A stretch of DNA of 64,000 nt from Adineta vaga. Its lineage: Eukaryota > Rotifera. Position 1 is the first letter of the stretch. Each line of letters opens with the position of its first letter. The notes below the pieces were generated by a model, which saw only the letters and a program-made list of their open reading frames with translations, searched no databases and was not told the DNA's origin. A program made the translations under genes and the position numbers. The stretch is from NCBI GenBank assembly GCA_021613535.1, contig CP075494.1, positions 7,812,001 through 7,876,000 of the forward strand. The letters are read 5' to 3'. Below, piece by piece: positions 24,879 to 37,391 of this stretch.

Positions 24879-27765
24879 ACACAAATGGATATTTAATCGT
24901 GCAATTAGAACTCTATTTTGTGCTTAGCTTCCTAGTCATTTCTGTTTTCTTTCTTTCTTTCTCCTCATTTTGGTGGAATGATCTTCAATTGATTGCAATG
25001 AATAACATAAATACTCATTGATGTTCAACTTTATAGCGATATTTGATTTCTTGTTGATGTCTTGTCTCTTTGTTTTTTTTTGTCAAATTCCTTTCTGCTA
25101 CGCTTGTTTTTAACTAATAATGCTCAGCTGTAAGTTAAACAGTGCACACGTCCTAATGAATGTTACAAATATATATATATATAGCTATCTAAGAGACAAT
25201 TTGACATGATATGTATATTGATAATTCAAAACAATGATTATTATCAAACAAGAAGCGTTTTTTTTAAAAATAATATTGAGAAAACTATTTTGTTCTTTCC
25301 TATAACGTCCGTAATTATCGTTTATATAAAACGAAAAATTGATCCTATTAAGAACAGACATGATTATTCTTTTAAGAACACCAAATTTAACTTCTTAAAA
25401 AGTTTCTAGAGACGCTCAATTTGCTAAAAGCAATGTTTATGATTAACTTCTGCAGTGATGTTCATTCTTACTTGCTCTCAGACAAATTGACTAAAAAACC
25501 CCTACTTATATGTTCACTAAATATTTGTCGATCCATTATATACTTGAATATGTCTTGTGTATTCGAATGGTTCTATTGATTAAGTCAATGTTCGACTTCT
25601 TTCTATTGGAAGTTAATAATTTCAAATCTACTTAGTCTTTTTTTGTCAAATTATAAAGAAAACCTGTCATGCGCTAGGTTTGTTTTTTGTATAATAAACA
25701 ATTTTTTCTTATTAATGCGTAAATATCACAACACGATAATTTAATAAAGTATAGTGTTATATGCTTTTGTTATATTGAAATATTGTTTTCTCACAAAATT
25801 CAATGGAGAATATTAACAATAGAACAATATGTAATCATAAATCGAGTTCGATTGGTAATCGATCAGTCTGGATGGAATTTAATTGTAATTAGGAAAAGGT
25901 GGTAGATGAAGGTTTTTCTTTTCTTCATTATTTAGCATGTGCGTGCAGAAAAATTGATGCGAAAAATGTCATGCGCTTAGTGAAAAAAAAAGAAAGAAAA
26001 CTGTCGAGCTGGATCGAGTAACGAGGGTGATCGGGTTGCTTAGTGGCGTTCTTTTCCTTCTTGCTATTTTTTTTCATCATTTCTATGTTTTTCATTGGCA
26101 TTATTACTTTGTGTCTATTCAATTCTTCAAAGCCTCCTCAAAGAAATCGTCCGTTTGTTTCATCAGGTAAAATCTTTCATCATTCTATGACGAATGTTAA
26201 ATCAGATATTTTGACATTGTAATAGAAACGTTAACAAGTGATTTACAGAAGTGAAAATCGCATATTCAATAACCTTTGTTTAGTATTACTTGAAAAAAAG
26301 AGATTAGTTTCAATTGCATCAAAGAGCGAGATGATGTTATTTCTCTCTCTCTCTCTCAAGATTCTGTTTTTTGACGATGTAGGATAGATAATTTAGTTGC
26401 ACAAGATGAAGGAAAAGTCAATTTCACACATAAATAACAACAATGTTGTCACTTGCATTTGAAGTTGCTATTCATTACATACGGTATTAATGCTCATTAG
26501 CCGCCCGAGAAAAGTCTTTTTATGCATTAACGTTTCTTATTTTTCTCTTTACTTCTCTCTCACTCGTTCACTTTCTCCCATTGCGCTCAACATCTTTTTT
26601 CCATTCGTATGTAAGAGTGTTTGTAGCAATAGTAACCCAAATGAAGCCTAATGATGATTATCATATCTTTTTCTCTTCTTTCATTTCTCAATTATTTTAC
26701 TTGACTAAATCTTCTAAGTTTGCACAGGACAATAAATATGTATGGTTAAGAAAAAAAACTGAGATAAGAGATGAAAATGAACATCTCAAATGTCGATAGA
26801 ATAAGATCCACTCAAGCATTTATTCATGAAACTAATTTTTCTATTTAGTCTTCTACTTTGATTATCATCAGCGAGAAGTAGTTTTTTTTCTTCGTCTAGT
26901 TGTTTTATTCATTTTGCTTCGCTAAACTGCTATCAGACTGCTGCTTAAACTATCACATTGACTGATTACAAGTTTTTATAAGGAACAAAAAACCGTCAGT
27001 ATTTTCTTTCATCTTGGTTTTCTTTGTATTGACTAATACTAACATAAATGGATAAGGGAAGTGATCTTTTTTATTCAGGAAATTCTTTTTTCTTTTTTCA
27101 GTATTATCAAGTGCATAGGCAGATATAAAATGTGAAAAATACCTTATTTATTTTACAGGAATAGTGTTATCTATAATTTAGACGCAGAGAGAGAGAGAGA
27201 GAAAGAGAGAAAAATAAATACGTGTAAAATTTTCAATAAATTCCTTTTTATTTTCTCGCTCAATACAAATCGATTTATGTATTGATGATTAGATAAGTAT
27301 GCGTATTTTATGATGTTTTTTTTTGTTATTTTTTTCTTTTACATTCTTGCTTTTCATTTTATTCAATCTGGTGTCTCGAACGCGCAGTGTCAGTATGTGT
27401 TTTTCTTGACTTGATCAAACTAATAATCGAATACATGACCTTTTCCTTCGATTGCAGAACTAAGAACAAATATTACTTTACAATTGTAGAAACGTGAAAA
27501 ATTCGTTTGTTTGACGTAAATTGTTTCAAGTGTTTTAAGATACAGTAGTTTATACGAAATAATTTCATTGTCTTTTGATGACGTCAAACGAATAAGTACG
27601 CAGGTAAAGTAGTATAAAAATGGACAAGAAAAAAAGAAAAAGAGTGCGCGTGTCTGACATTCACTTCGATTTTACATTTTCAATTTCGAATGTCTATATG
27701 AAAGTTTTCTTTTTCTTTCATTTTCTTAAGATTGATTCTGCTCTCTTCCGGTGAATGGTCTACTC
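24879..27765. other. intergenic, about 2.9 kb
   Basis: AT-rich, with (TA)n near 25172-25183, a CT run near 26343-26357 and an AG run near 27186-27209. Open frames of 60-70 codons lack similarity and overlap low-complexity DNA. The last ~150 nt, pyrimidine-rich, form the 5' flank of the calcium-sensor gene. No gene seen. Confidence 0.4.
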
Positions 27766-28789
27766 ATGGGTGGAAATTTTAGTTCGGCGACGCTGGACGA
27801 CGCCACACTGGCAATGATTCAACGTAAGACAAAATTGAAATCATCCGAAATAACCGAATGGTTCAACGAATTGAAGGTAAAAATTGAAGAAGAATTGTTT
27901 ATCTCGAGAAATATTTTATTATCAAAACGAGAAACAACTTCCGATTACATTCTCGGAAGTACATATGTGAAGCATGAAGACCTAACGATTTTCTTGAATC
28001 GTAATGAAATCAAAAATTCAGTGGCATATTTTCTTGCACCATATTGATGTTTTTCTTTTTCGCTTTCTAATAGATCCTTATAAACTGTGTAGTGAATGAA
28101 ATATAGAAACAATTTGAATAAATTTTCAATAATTAAAATAAAAAAAAAAGTTTTTTGTTTCGTTTTTCACTCTAGTCGCGATGTCCACATGGGAAAATGA
28201 CTAAAAAAGAGATGTTAAAATGTTATCGAGATCTAAGCACATGTGACATGGATAAAGTTGAACATGTTGTTAATGCTATATATAAAACATTTGATACAGA
28301 TAATGATGGTAAAGTTGGTAAGATGATCTCATTTCTCATTTGAAATTTTTCATCTATGCTAATTGTTTTCATTGAAATAGATTTTAAAGAATTTGTTATT
28401 GGATTTCTACTAACAACAAAAGGTACAATGGAAGAAAAACTTGATTATACATTCCAACTTTATGGTAGGTAATTCCTTCTTGCAAATGAAAATCTTATTG
28501 ACAACAATTTAGATATTGACAAAGATGGTTATATTGATCAATCAGAGATCGATGTTATGGCTAAGGTAATATCATTTCTTTTGAAAATTGATTTGATTTG
28601 TTTTTGTATTTCTAGTATGTTCTACGTATGTTAGGTGGTAATGGTAATGAGCTCGAATCAATTGAATTGCTCAAACATTTCATAAGTTCATGTCATTGTA
28701 ATTCACAAGGACTTATAACAAAAGAGAACTTTGTTCGAGCCTTATCAAAAAATGAATTGCTTAGTCAACTTTTATCTCCTTTTACTTGA
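27766..28789 (+). CDS. Neuronal calcium sensor-type EF-hand protein
   Basis: Five exons. The start at 27766 is chosen because it gives MGGNFSS, an N-myristoylation signal (Gly2, Ser6) typical of the family; the GTG 15 nt upstream is not used. The body follows the NCS plan: SSEITEWFNELKSRCPHGKM (EF1, degenerate CPxG-like hand), then EF2 DTDNDGKVDFKE and EF3 DIDKDGYIDQSE, both with complete calcium-binding loops, and EF4 CHCNSQGLITKE, where the acidic ligands are mostly lost. Length is about 190 residues, as usual. It should act as a membrane-switching calcium sensor that regulates cyclases, kinases or channels. The EF4 loss recalls recoverin and KChIP variants. Exact orthology (frequenin, neurocalcin, visinin) cannot be set from motif alone. 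Stop TGA at 28787-28789. Confidence 0.9.
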
Positions 28790-29335
28790 GGAAAAATTTA
28801 ATTCTATTTTAATTATTAATGCAAGAAAAAAAACAAAAGCTTCCTTTCTTTCTTTCTTTCTTTCTCTTTCGATGTATCCACTTCCCAATTGCTGTACATC
28901 TTTCTGTTTATCTTGTTTTTTTTTCATTGTCATATGTGTTTTTATTTTGCAAAACAAACTAATATATAAAAAAATGGTTCATCCAGGCCTAAACAAAATT
29001 GCGTCAGATTCTTCATCGAGGTTCACTAAGCGAGAGGATAATCGTACATGACAGAAAAAAAACTTCATATTAGAGCAAATTTATTCTCTTCATGCAAGAA
29101 AATTGCGTGCTGCATGAACAGATTTTGTTTTTCAATGAGTAGGAGGCGAAAAATGTTTTTGTTTGAAAAGATCTGTTTGACATAGGAAATTAGATTTAAA
29201 CATCCGATTCTTTTAATTAGCATTTTTATTAAGTATTTATATAGAATTGATTGATTTGAAACGGCGCGTTTCTTCGTTTCTATTTCGAATTTTCTTCGCT
29301 AGTTCTTATTTGTTTCTTTGTTTTCTTCAAATCAA
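28790..29335. other. intergenic with (TTTC)n
   Basis: About 550 nt between two plus-strand genes. It contains a (CTTT)n microsatellite at about 28843-28868; the frames across it are repeat products. Nothing else is seen. Confidence 0.4.
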
Positions 29336-29527
29336 ATGTTTATCAATATCCAACGTTATTTATTCGGTCTTTTATTTACGATTATGCTAATAATTAGTGC
29401 ATTTCATGGATCAACAGATGCACGTCGAGTCCGTCATCGTGGTTTACAACCGAATCGTCCATTCAATAAACATCATGGATATAGTGGTACTCATGGACAT
29501 ACATCTAAACATCGATACCACGGTTAA
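29336..29527 (+). CDS. Short secreted His/Arg-rich peptide, function unknown
   Basis: ATG at 29336 opens 63 codons ending TAA at 29525-29527. Residues 3-30 form a strong signal peptide (hydrophobic core LFGLLFTIMLIISAF), with likely cleavage around STDA-RR. The remaining ~32 residues are basic and rich in His, Arg and Gly: RRVRHRGLQPNRPF, then HHGYSGTHGH and HRYHG. There are no cysteines and no amidation glycine-basic site at the end. A cationic antimicrobial or metal-binding secreted peptide is possible, but this is composition-based only. AATAAA lies about 25 nt after the stop (near 29554), consistent with a compact real gene. It converges on the ARL13B-like gene 150 nt away. Confidence 0.6.
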   Translation: MFINIQRYLFGLLFTIMLIISAFHGSTDARRVRHRGLQPNRPFNKHHGYSGTHGHTSKHRYHG

Positions 29528-29676
29528 AAAAATCTGTAATATGTCTGTTGAATAATAAAATTCTATTCAAAAATGTGAATTTCCATTTCTTTTTATTTCA
29601 CAAAAAGAATCAAGTCTTCTATAATAGATGAAAGATCAATATGTTAATAATGAGAATTTAAAGTTAGAGAACAGAA

Positions 29677-31646
29677 TTAATCATCATAATATGTGCTTTT
29701 TCGAGATCGACTTGAAGAGTTTAATCCATTATTGGATGTAAAAAAGGATTCGTTTCCATAATGAGATCGATATCCATTATCACCATTATAATTGTTGTAA
29801 GATGAGGTATAATTGCTCTTTTTCGGTGCATTTGGCTCATCATCATTATCATCATTATAACTTGAACGACCTACTGCTCTTGAAGATGATGGTGGATAAT
29901 CATCGTCATCTTCATCATATTTCGAATGATATACTGGTTTCGATGAAGGAAATGATCGATTTGCATTGTTATAGGTCGAATGAGTTGTTGGTTTTGATGA
30001 TCCATAATGATCATTATTATCATCGTCATCATAATCATTGTACTTTGAATTTGTGTTTGGTTTTGATGTATAACGATCATCGTCATCATCGTATCGAGAA
30101 CGATTTTGAGATTTTGATGTTGAATAGTCGTCATCATCATCATCATCGTATGGTTTCTTTGTTGTTACCAATGTATGACGATTGCGCGAGTTCTGATAAT
30201 CATCTTTATCATACGTACTTGTTGAAGATTTTCCTATATTTGAAGAGAATCGGTTGTTTGGCTAGAAATAATAGGAAAAGAAGAAGATTTATTTATTTAA
30301 ATACACATTTAGGATTACTTTTGACTTTTGTGAATAATTGAAATTTTGTTCTTCATCATCATTGTAATTATCTCGTTTAAATGATGAACCATTTGTATAA
30401 GATCTCAAATCATGTACAAGAGGACTAACATCTCGACGTCTTAAATCATTTGTTAATGATGTTCGAGTATTCAATCGTGATAATGTATCATCACTTTTGG
30501 TTGCTTTCAGTAATGATGTTGATATTGACCACGGTGTTTCTTCAGGAAATGATTCGTATGTTGATCGAAATGCTTTTAATTGATTATCATGTGTTTTTTT
30601 CAATGACGCTTGATTGGAATTCGTCGTTCCTAACACTTTTTTCTTCTTCGTATATCCATGTGATTCCTCTTCATTTTCATCATCACTATAGGCTTTTGTT
30701 TTCGATTTATTGAGATTGATAGAAGGTAATTTTTCCGAAGTGATTTTGGAACGAGGATCTGTATTCTTTTCGAATAAATGTTTGTTATTGATTCCATTTT
30801 CATCATTTAAAGAATGATTTAATTGTTTATCTTTTCGAGTATTTTTTGTTTTATTAATTCGAGAATTTAGTGCTGTATAATTATCAGTAATTGTTTGAAT
30901 TAACCAACTAAAACCTTGTTGAATCGATTCATCGACATTATTTTCATCGTCTTGTGGTAATGCCGTACATAATTCCTTGGGAAAGATTGCAAATACAAAC
31001 CATTTTCATATGAACATATGAACAGATTACTTACAAGTTTATGTTTTGTTTTTAATCGTTCGATATTTAATTTTCGTTTCACATCATGTTCATTTGTAAT
31101 GGCACCTCGTTGATCTTGTTTATTTGCGAAACTAAAATTGAAAAAAAAGAACAAGATATTTTTTTACTTATATCACTACATGATTCACATGAGAATTGGT
31201 TTATTTTGAATTTGATCATCTTCTAGCAAATCTGCGAGTACTTCTTGATTTTCCTTGAATCGATTTCGTTCACTGGCATCAAAGACAAATATCAAACCAT
31301 GAATTTGATCATAAAATTGTGACCATGATTGTTGACGAAATCGTCTTTCACCGCTTACGTCGATTAATTGTATACGTTGTTTCTTATCAGTACGATTTGT
31401 TGTCTCTGTGAATGGATATGTTATCAGTATTGTTTTCGAACCCATAGTAGGTGAAACATTTTCAGTTGGATCTATGTGAGAAAACAGATAGAAAAGGAAG
31501 CTACAAAGCAATTATTGGTACCTCCTTCGATAGCTCTGACTGTCGAGGTTTTACCTATATAAATATTCATAAGATGAAAATGTATTGTGAAAGTAAATGA
31601 AATATTACCAGCATCATCGAGACCAAACACACCAATAGTAATGTTT
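29677..31646 (-). CDS. ARL13B: ARL13B-like ciliary Arf-family GTPase
   Basis: A multi-exon gene; the N-terminal exon is unresolved and conserved sequence begins at about 31646. The G domain has P-loop GLDDAGKT, switch I VSPTMG, switch II DVSGERRFR, NKQD as FANKQDQRG and a G5 CTAL. This is followed by ESIQQGFSWLIQ, which aligns with the ARL13B-specific helix after the G domain (KSIKKGLYWLL in human). The Gln of Arf switch II is Glu here; ARL13 proteins also lack it. The C-terminal half is a disordered Ser/Asp/Lys tail ending in tandem acidic YDDDDD-type units (about 29690-30170) encoded by GAT repeats. ARL13B sits in the ciliary membrane and activates ARL3. No obvious ciliary RVxP motif or N-terminal palmitoylation cysteines could be placed. 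An ATG at 31735 (MARSTKLFLT) does not splice in phase to either acceptor tried. Confidence 0.85.
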
Positions 31647-32711
31647 CTAAAGAAATAAGTAATGCCTTTTGAAAGTTTATATTATTCAAGCAATTAAAGT
31701 AATACTGTCAGAAAAAGTTTGGTCGATCTTGCCATCTTTCTGCTTCGTTCAGAATTTTTATCAGTATAGTTTACTTACTACATGAAATGCAATAACACTT
31801 GAATTATTAAAAAGAAAAACGTTCTACTCAGTTTTCCTTTTAAGGTATTAAATTCACCACTTATAGTTAAATAAAGGCACAATAATTGATTATTTCGCTA
31901 TATTTTCCTTGGCGAACTATTTAAATATCGAGCGTTGAAATCGTTTGAAAAGTGATTTTTCTCTAGCTGAATATGATAGTAAATCTATACCCTACAATAC
32001 TCTGTTCGAAAGTGTGATAGAAGTGTTGATTTTGTGCATTGAATATGTTCGGAAAAACAATCATAAATAGTTGACCGAGATGAGTGGATTATCATAGTGA
32101 CCTATATATGTATATTGAATGACATCAAATCTTTTTGTCCTCAACGTGTTCCTCCGAACCTAAAGTCGTTCGTATAACCTACTTGTTATCTTGACTTTGT
32201 TGATTTTGTGACGTTGATTTCAAACTTTTACAAGAGGCAGTACCCATTGTTTTATTTTCTGTCAAATAATTCTCACCTCTATGTATATATATATATTATT
32301 GACCTAAATCATAAAGCAAACAAAAAAGCATGAAATGTGTCAGTAATGTGATTATTGCATCAGTATACTGCAATGCTCTGTTTATTTTTTGTTTCCTTCA
32401 TTCTCTTAAAAAGTAAGTCGAACACAGAACACCATCTGCATGATGTATACCATGGCAGCAACAGTAAAAAGAATATCCTTTCATACGTAGAGGTCACTCT
32501 CAAGTATATTTAAAAAACCTTTCTATGTATTAGAAAAGTATTAGATTAGGCTTCAAACAAGTTTATTAACCGAAGAGAGAAGTTAAATATAAAGAGATTG
32601 TTTATATGTTACATAAAAAAAAACGATGAGAATACATCTATGTCATTCAGTTCATAAAGATCCAGTATAATAGACGAAAATTTGAGTGAATCTCACGGTT
32701 GCATTAATATC
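31647..32711. other. intergenic, ARL13B upstream region and GPCR 3' flank
   Basis: About 1.06 kb of AT-rich sequence that may include a short unresolved first exon of the ARL13B-like gene. (TA)n lies near 32283-32295. No other gene is recognised. Confidence 0.35.
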
Positions 32712-33657
32712 TTATGGTCGAAAATATCCACGGACTTTGTGTCGAAGATAATCTTTCATTTTTTGATTGGTTTTGAACAGTCCGATGATATCAGTCAATA
32801 TTGCTAATTCACCAATAAATATCAAAATTGGAATAACTATTGGCGACACCTCAATGAAACGTTCAAGAATCAAAGTTAAATATACAGGTCCCCAACTGCC
32901 AACGAAAATACAAAACAAATGAAGCATTTGTCGAAGTATCTTCAGATCACGACGCCGAACATAAAATATATCCGACTCCTGACTATTAACTTGTCCAGAA
33001 AGAGTTTGCGGATGGATTCGACGAGAAAACGATCGAGCATATGTAAATATAATTATATTCAAGATGAGACAAATGATAGAAGGAACGATAACAACCATTA
33101 CCAATGAATAAATCCATATCCACGTCCAAAAAATACATTGCTAGAAAGAAAATTTTAGTTTGATTGAACAAATCTCAATTGATCAGATCTCAACTCATGA
33201 GAACATCTGAAATAATTCTTACTGGTTTTGATCGAAATAAGATGGGTGTTGGTATAAGAAATCCTGCTATCCATTGACTTGAAATACATATAATTACCCA
33301 ACTTTTTCTACTAAAAAAAAGTTTTGTATAATAAATTATAGTGCAAAATCTATAGACAGTAAATGTGACAAATGCAAGTGTTACTTGCAATGGACATAAC
33401 ATATTGAAATAAACCAACATAAAGCATGCTTCTTCAAAAAATAAACCTTGCAGATTGAATTGTTCAAAACCAATGAATACACTGAGAAAAATAGCGCAAA
33501 GCACACATGCTAAACATATGTTTGCTGCAAAGATATTGGAGCTGTCGTGCAAACGACGGACAAGAACAACAATAAAAAAGTAAAATAATGCCAACAATGC
33601 TGACATTCCGAAAAGAATAAGTTGAAAACTTGCAACAATAACAACGCTTGTTTCCAT
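32712..33657 (-). CDS. Chemoreceptor-like seven-transmembrane GPCR
   Basis: Two exons (33657-33223 and 33140-32712) encode about 287 residues with seven hydrophobic segments. TM1 starts IVASFQLILFGMSALLALFY, TM3 contains MLCPLQVTLAFVTFTVYR, and TM6 and TM7 are HLFCIFVGSWGPVYLTLI and IPILIFIGELAILTDII. It has no DRY motif (VYRFCT takes its place) and no NPxxY, and the C-tail is short (LRHKVRGYFRP). The short loops, two-exon structure and lost motifs resemble divergent rhodopsin-like receptors that are expanded in rotifers and other invertebrates and often thought to be chemosensory. The ligand is unknown. Confidence 0.75.
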
Positions 33658-35716
33658 TTGCGTCGGGATTTTTTAAACAAATTACTTAGATATACCCATT
33701 TTTTTTCTAGAAAAAGTTGAAAATAGCTACGGGTCTAATTTGAAAGAGAAAATGAAAGCGTAAATTTGTTCGAAAACTTAGTCTAGCTAGTACTAAGAAG
33801 AAACATTCATTTCTCCACTAGGATTTAATGACATAATCACGTTAAATATGTATACTTGCTTCAAGAAAATCTACTTAAAGTATGATATGATGATAATAAT
33901 GTTATCAAAAGTCGATATGAACTCTAGTGCTTATCTATTGATGAACAACGGTTACCAACTCATAAGTCGCTTTCCACTCAAAACATAGTGGATCGTTGGC
34001 AACTGACTAATTCAATTCGAATGGTATGATCTCTACTGTTGTTGTGACTCCCAATACTCTGGCTTTCTAATAAACTAGATTTGTCTCGTGAAAATGTTTT
34101 CTACTTAAATGATTTGTTGATGTTCTCGGATTGCATAGCACATGACGTTGGCTATATAGAAATCTTTTTTTCTAAAAACATCCTTGCATATTTGTCCACG
34201 AGAAAAGTTGCAAAGCAAAAATATTAACACAGTTTTAGCGTATAGTTTGTATAGTTCCTTTTTTCTGCAGCAAAACACTGTTACAATAGATGCGACAAAA
34301 TATATCAGAAAGGATCACATATGTACACTGACGTACGATAATACACGAAAAAATCTACAGCTATAACCTCATGGCAGTAATGGAAAGAGGAATGATAAAC
34401 AAATGATGATATCACAGAAAAAATCTCTTTCCGAGATCCTGTTCTGTTTTGTATTTTTTAAAGAACAATTGATAGGAAATAATCTCAAGTGTGAAGTTTT
34501 GATCAAATATCAAAATATTGAAAGATGTATACAACTTCAGGTCTTGTACGGATTTCAACTATCACTTGAATGGTTTGGGAAAGGATTGTTATACAGACCA
34601 CGGCATGTGTTCTACAATTTAAGGAGATTACGAAATCATTTAAGCAAAAGAATTTCTTCATGAGTAAAACTATGATTTTCCGTATAATCAAGGTTTGTGT
34701 GAGTCGAATTAGCAACGGAAAACGTGATACTTAGATTCAAAATAGTCAATTACCTACGGTTCACTATGTTTTTGAATGAAAAACGACTAATCATAGTTGT
34801 TGACCTTTCCTAGACAGGTTTTTCTCCTTTTGAAAGAAAAAAACTGAGAGTTTATCGAAAACTATTGTTAGATTCTATTCATATATAACAATTAATAATG
34901 GATTAAGTACGGTAATGGCGCTCATTTTACAGTACAAAAGAAAGTTTTGAGAAGATGATGGATATAAAATATATATCGAGACTAATAAATTGATATTCAT
35001 GGGAAATTGAAAAAGATCAAGGAGCCAATTCATACAAATATTCGATGAATATATTCAAAGAAAAGAAAATGTATTTTTGGATGACTTACTGCTATTCTCA
35101 TGAAGAATAATGATTCTCTTTTGTGTTTACTATCAGCTTCCACATCTAAAAATATAATAATAATGACTAGAAGATTACATCAAACTTGCTCTTCATTTAT
35201 GTTTACTCTCCATGAAGTTATATTGAAATCAGATATTTCTACTTGACAAATTCGTCAAATCATAATTAGGTAGAAAAGAACCTATTTTCCCCGAAGAATT
35301 ATATCTCATTAGTATTAAACCGGCGTCATCTGGTAAAATGTTAATTATTGCTCGATAATCATATATTCGTATTTTCGCTAAATTACTGTTAGTTCATCTT
35401 TGCATCTTCTTCAATCTCAATGGATAACATTAAACTTTTTTTTTAAATAGAAATATTTTCTGATTAGTCATAAGTATAGTATAAGTCACAAAAATATTCA
35501 AACAAGATCAATAAAATTCATACTAGTGATCATTATTTTTGTGTGTCATGGGCGTAAACATATATGATTTTATTACAAAGGTGATATTTTTGTACATACA
35601 TATTTTATCATGCTCAGGTGAATAGGTTAAGTATCGTTGCGATAGATGATTTTTTCAAAAAAAAAACAAGGATATCTTCAAAACGAGAATACATTACAAC
35701 TAGCTATCATCTGTAG
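33658..35716. other. intergenic, about 2 kb
   Basis: AT-rich DNA. Open frames at 34403-34715 on both strands overlap each other and have no recognisable domain or splice context. Nothing is supported here until the exon-like segment at 35717. Confidence 0.35.
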
Positions 35717-35905
35717 GGTCAACAAACATTAGTCGATGTATCAACGCAAGCTATTTGTACCGAATCAGATATACAAAATCCAAGTTATGAAAATCGTTGG
35801 GCACAAGCTAGTCTCGATACGAATGTTGATATCGCTTTAAAATGTGGCGATATTGTTGCATTCAAATTAGAATATTTTTCAGTTGAGAGTGTAAATGAAA
35901 TATGA
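35717..35905 (+). pseudogene. Orphan exon-like coding fragment
   Basis: Directly after a CTGTAG acceptor-like site, 62 codons read open with coding-like composition: GQQTLVDVSTQAICTESDI, then YENRWAQASLDTNVDIALKC and GDIVAFKLEYFS, ending TGA at 35903-35905. A possible GTAAAT donor lies at 35891. There is no ATG and no recognisable partner exon upstream or downstream on this strand. It may be a relic of a lost gene, or a terminal exon of a gene with very long introns. The family is not recognised. Confidence 0.4.
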
Positions 35906-36184
35906 TTCTAAAACGGATGGATTTGCTGATCATCGTTATATCTACATTACATGTAAACAAAACAAATTCAAAAGTTGTGCTTGATAAAATGCAATATTGG
36001 ATTAGAAACTATAGAAAAAAAAACATTTGTTTTAGTCTTCACACTCTTTTTCTTCGCTACATATTATTCATATTGCAAATCCATCCATATTTCTATGATA
36101 TCTATTCAATCTACTTCGTTTTGTATAACCGTTTGACATTTATTTACAAATTTGAAAGAAAGATTTGTTGCATAGATTCTTCGT

Positions 36185-37391
36185 TTAATTCAAGAATCGA
36201 ATTCTTTTTCTTAGAAAAAAAAAAGCAAACAAATAGAATGGCCGTCGTCTTCCAAACAATATATAGAAGATCCAAAGACACCCACCAATACCATACGACC
36301 AAAATATAGTCGTTTCCCGAGGTAAATAACAATGTGATACTCGTTGATTATTTGTTGTTATCGATAACAACATTAATGATGGATCATCACGATTACGCCA
36401 TGAAAATGATGGTACTGTCCATTCAGGAATAAGTCGACCATTGATTCCTGTATGTCGAGTATAACAAAAATCATGTGTATGACCTGTAAATACTAGACGA
36501 GGTTGAATTGTTTCTAATAAATGTTGAGAAGCTTCGCGAGATAAAACATCAAAACGTTCTTTATGTGGAACAAATCGTGCAGAAGTATAAGATGAGGAAG
36601 ACTAGAAACGAAAAATATTCGTGAATATAGTTTGGAAAAATGTAAATGAATTTTTTCACCTGTACCCATTGTGTACAATTGGCATCTGACATACGATATA
36701 GTGGAAAATGTGATAATAATATTGGCTTTGATGAAATACGTGCTTGTTTTAAATCTTGAATAATTTCATTGAGTTCTTGCTCGGCACGTGCACATAATCG
36801 ACATTGATCACCTTCGAATGCCATAGAATTAATTAATATAAAATAAATATTATTATTATCATTATTATCAATAGTAATTAATCGAACATGTGGAGCTTGA
36901 AATGATGCTTCGAATCGTTTTAAACGACCATCAGATACATCATAGTGAAAACCAACATCATGATTGCCAGCAAGAACATACAATTTTGTATCTGATGGAA
37001 CAGAAAATAATGAATGAAAACGTTGAACTGTTGTTTCCCATTCCTGATCTGAACACCATTTACCTTCATCGGTAACATCTCCCAGAAAAAATATCACATG
37101 AGGATCGAATAGAAATCGTGCCGATTGAAATGATCGATGCATTTGCCATTCACGACGTAATTTATCAAGCCAATGACCTTCTCGTGAGCCAAGTAAATGT
37201 GTATCGGAAATGAACATAACATGTAATGGTTTTTGATTTCGATCATTCGATGATTTAATTGTAAAATCTTGATCAACTTTAGATAATTGAGGCCATGAAC
37301 ACGTCAATAATACGAAATAATAAATCACAAATTCACAATAAATAAATATTAAGATTAATAGGAAAATTATCTTTGCCAAAAAATGTAACAT
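36185..37391 (-). CDS. MPPE1: Metallophosphoesterase 1 (PGAP5-like GPI remodelling enzyme)
   Basis: Two exons: 37391 to about 36664, and about 36602 to 36185. ATG at 37391 gives an N-terminal signal-anchor helix (FLAKIIFLLILIFIYCEFVIYY). The metallophosphoesterase core follows with all metal-binding motifs: FISDTHLLG, FLGDVTDEGKW, AGNHDVGFH, LLSHFPLYR and FTGHTHDFC. GHWLDKLRREWQM and VPSFSWRNR match animal MPPE1/PGAP5 closely. A second C-terminal membrane segment (TIFWSYGIGGCLWIFYILFG) follows SHCYLPRE, and the tail ends RKRIRFLN, basic like the ER-retrieval tail of the family. PGAP5 removes a side-chain ethanolamine phosphate from the GPI mannose and is needed for ER exit of GPI-anchored proteins. 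Likely complete and active. Confidence 0.95.

Noticed and set aside
29802-30341. 179-codon plus-strand His/Leu-rich frame
   Set aside because: Antisense shadow of the GAT-repeat tail of the ARL13B-like gene.
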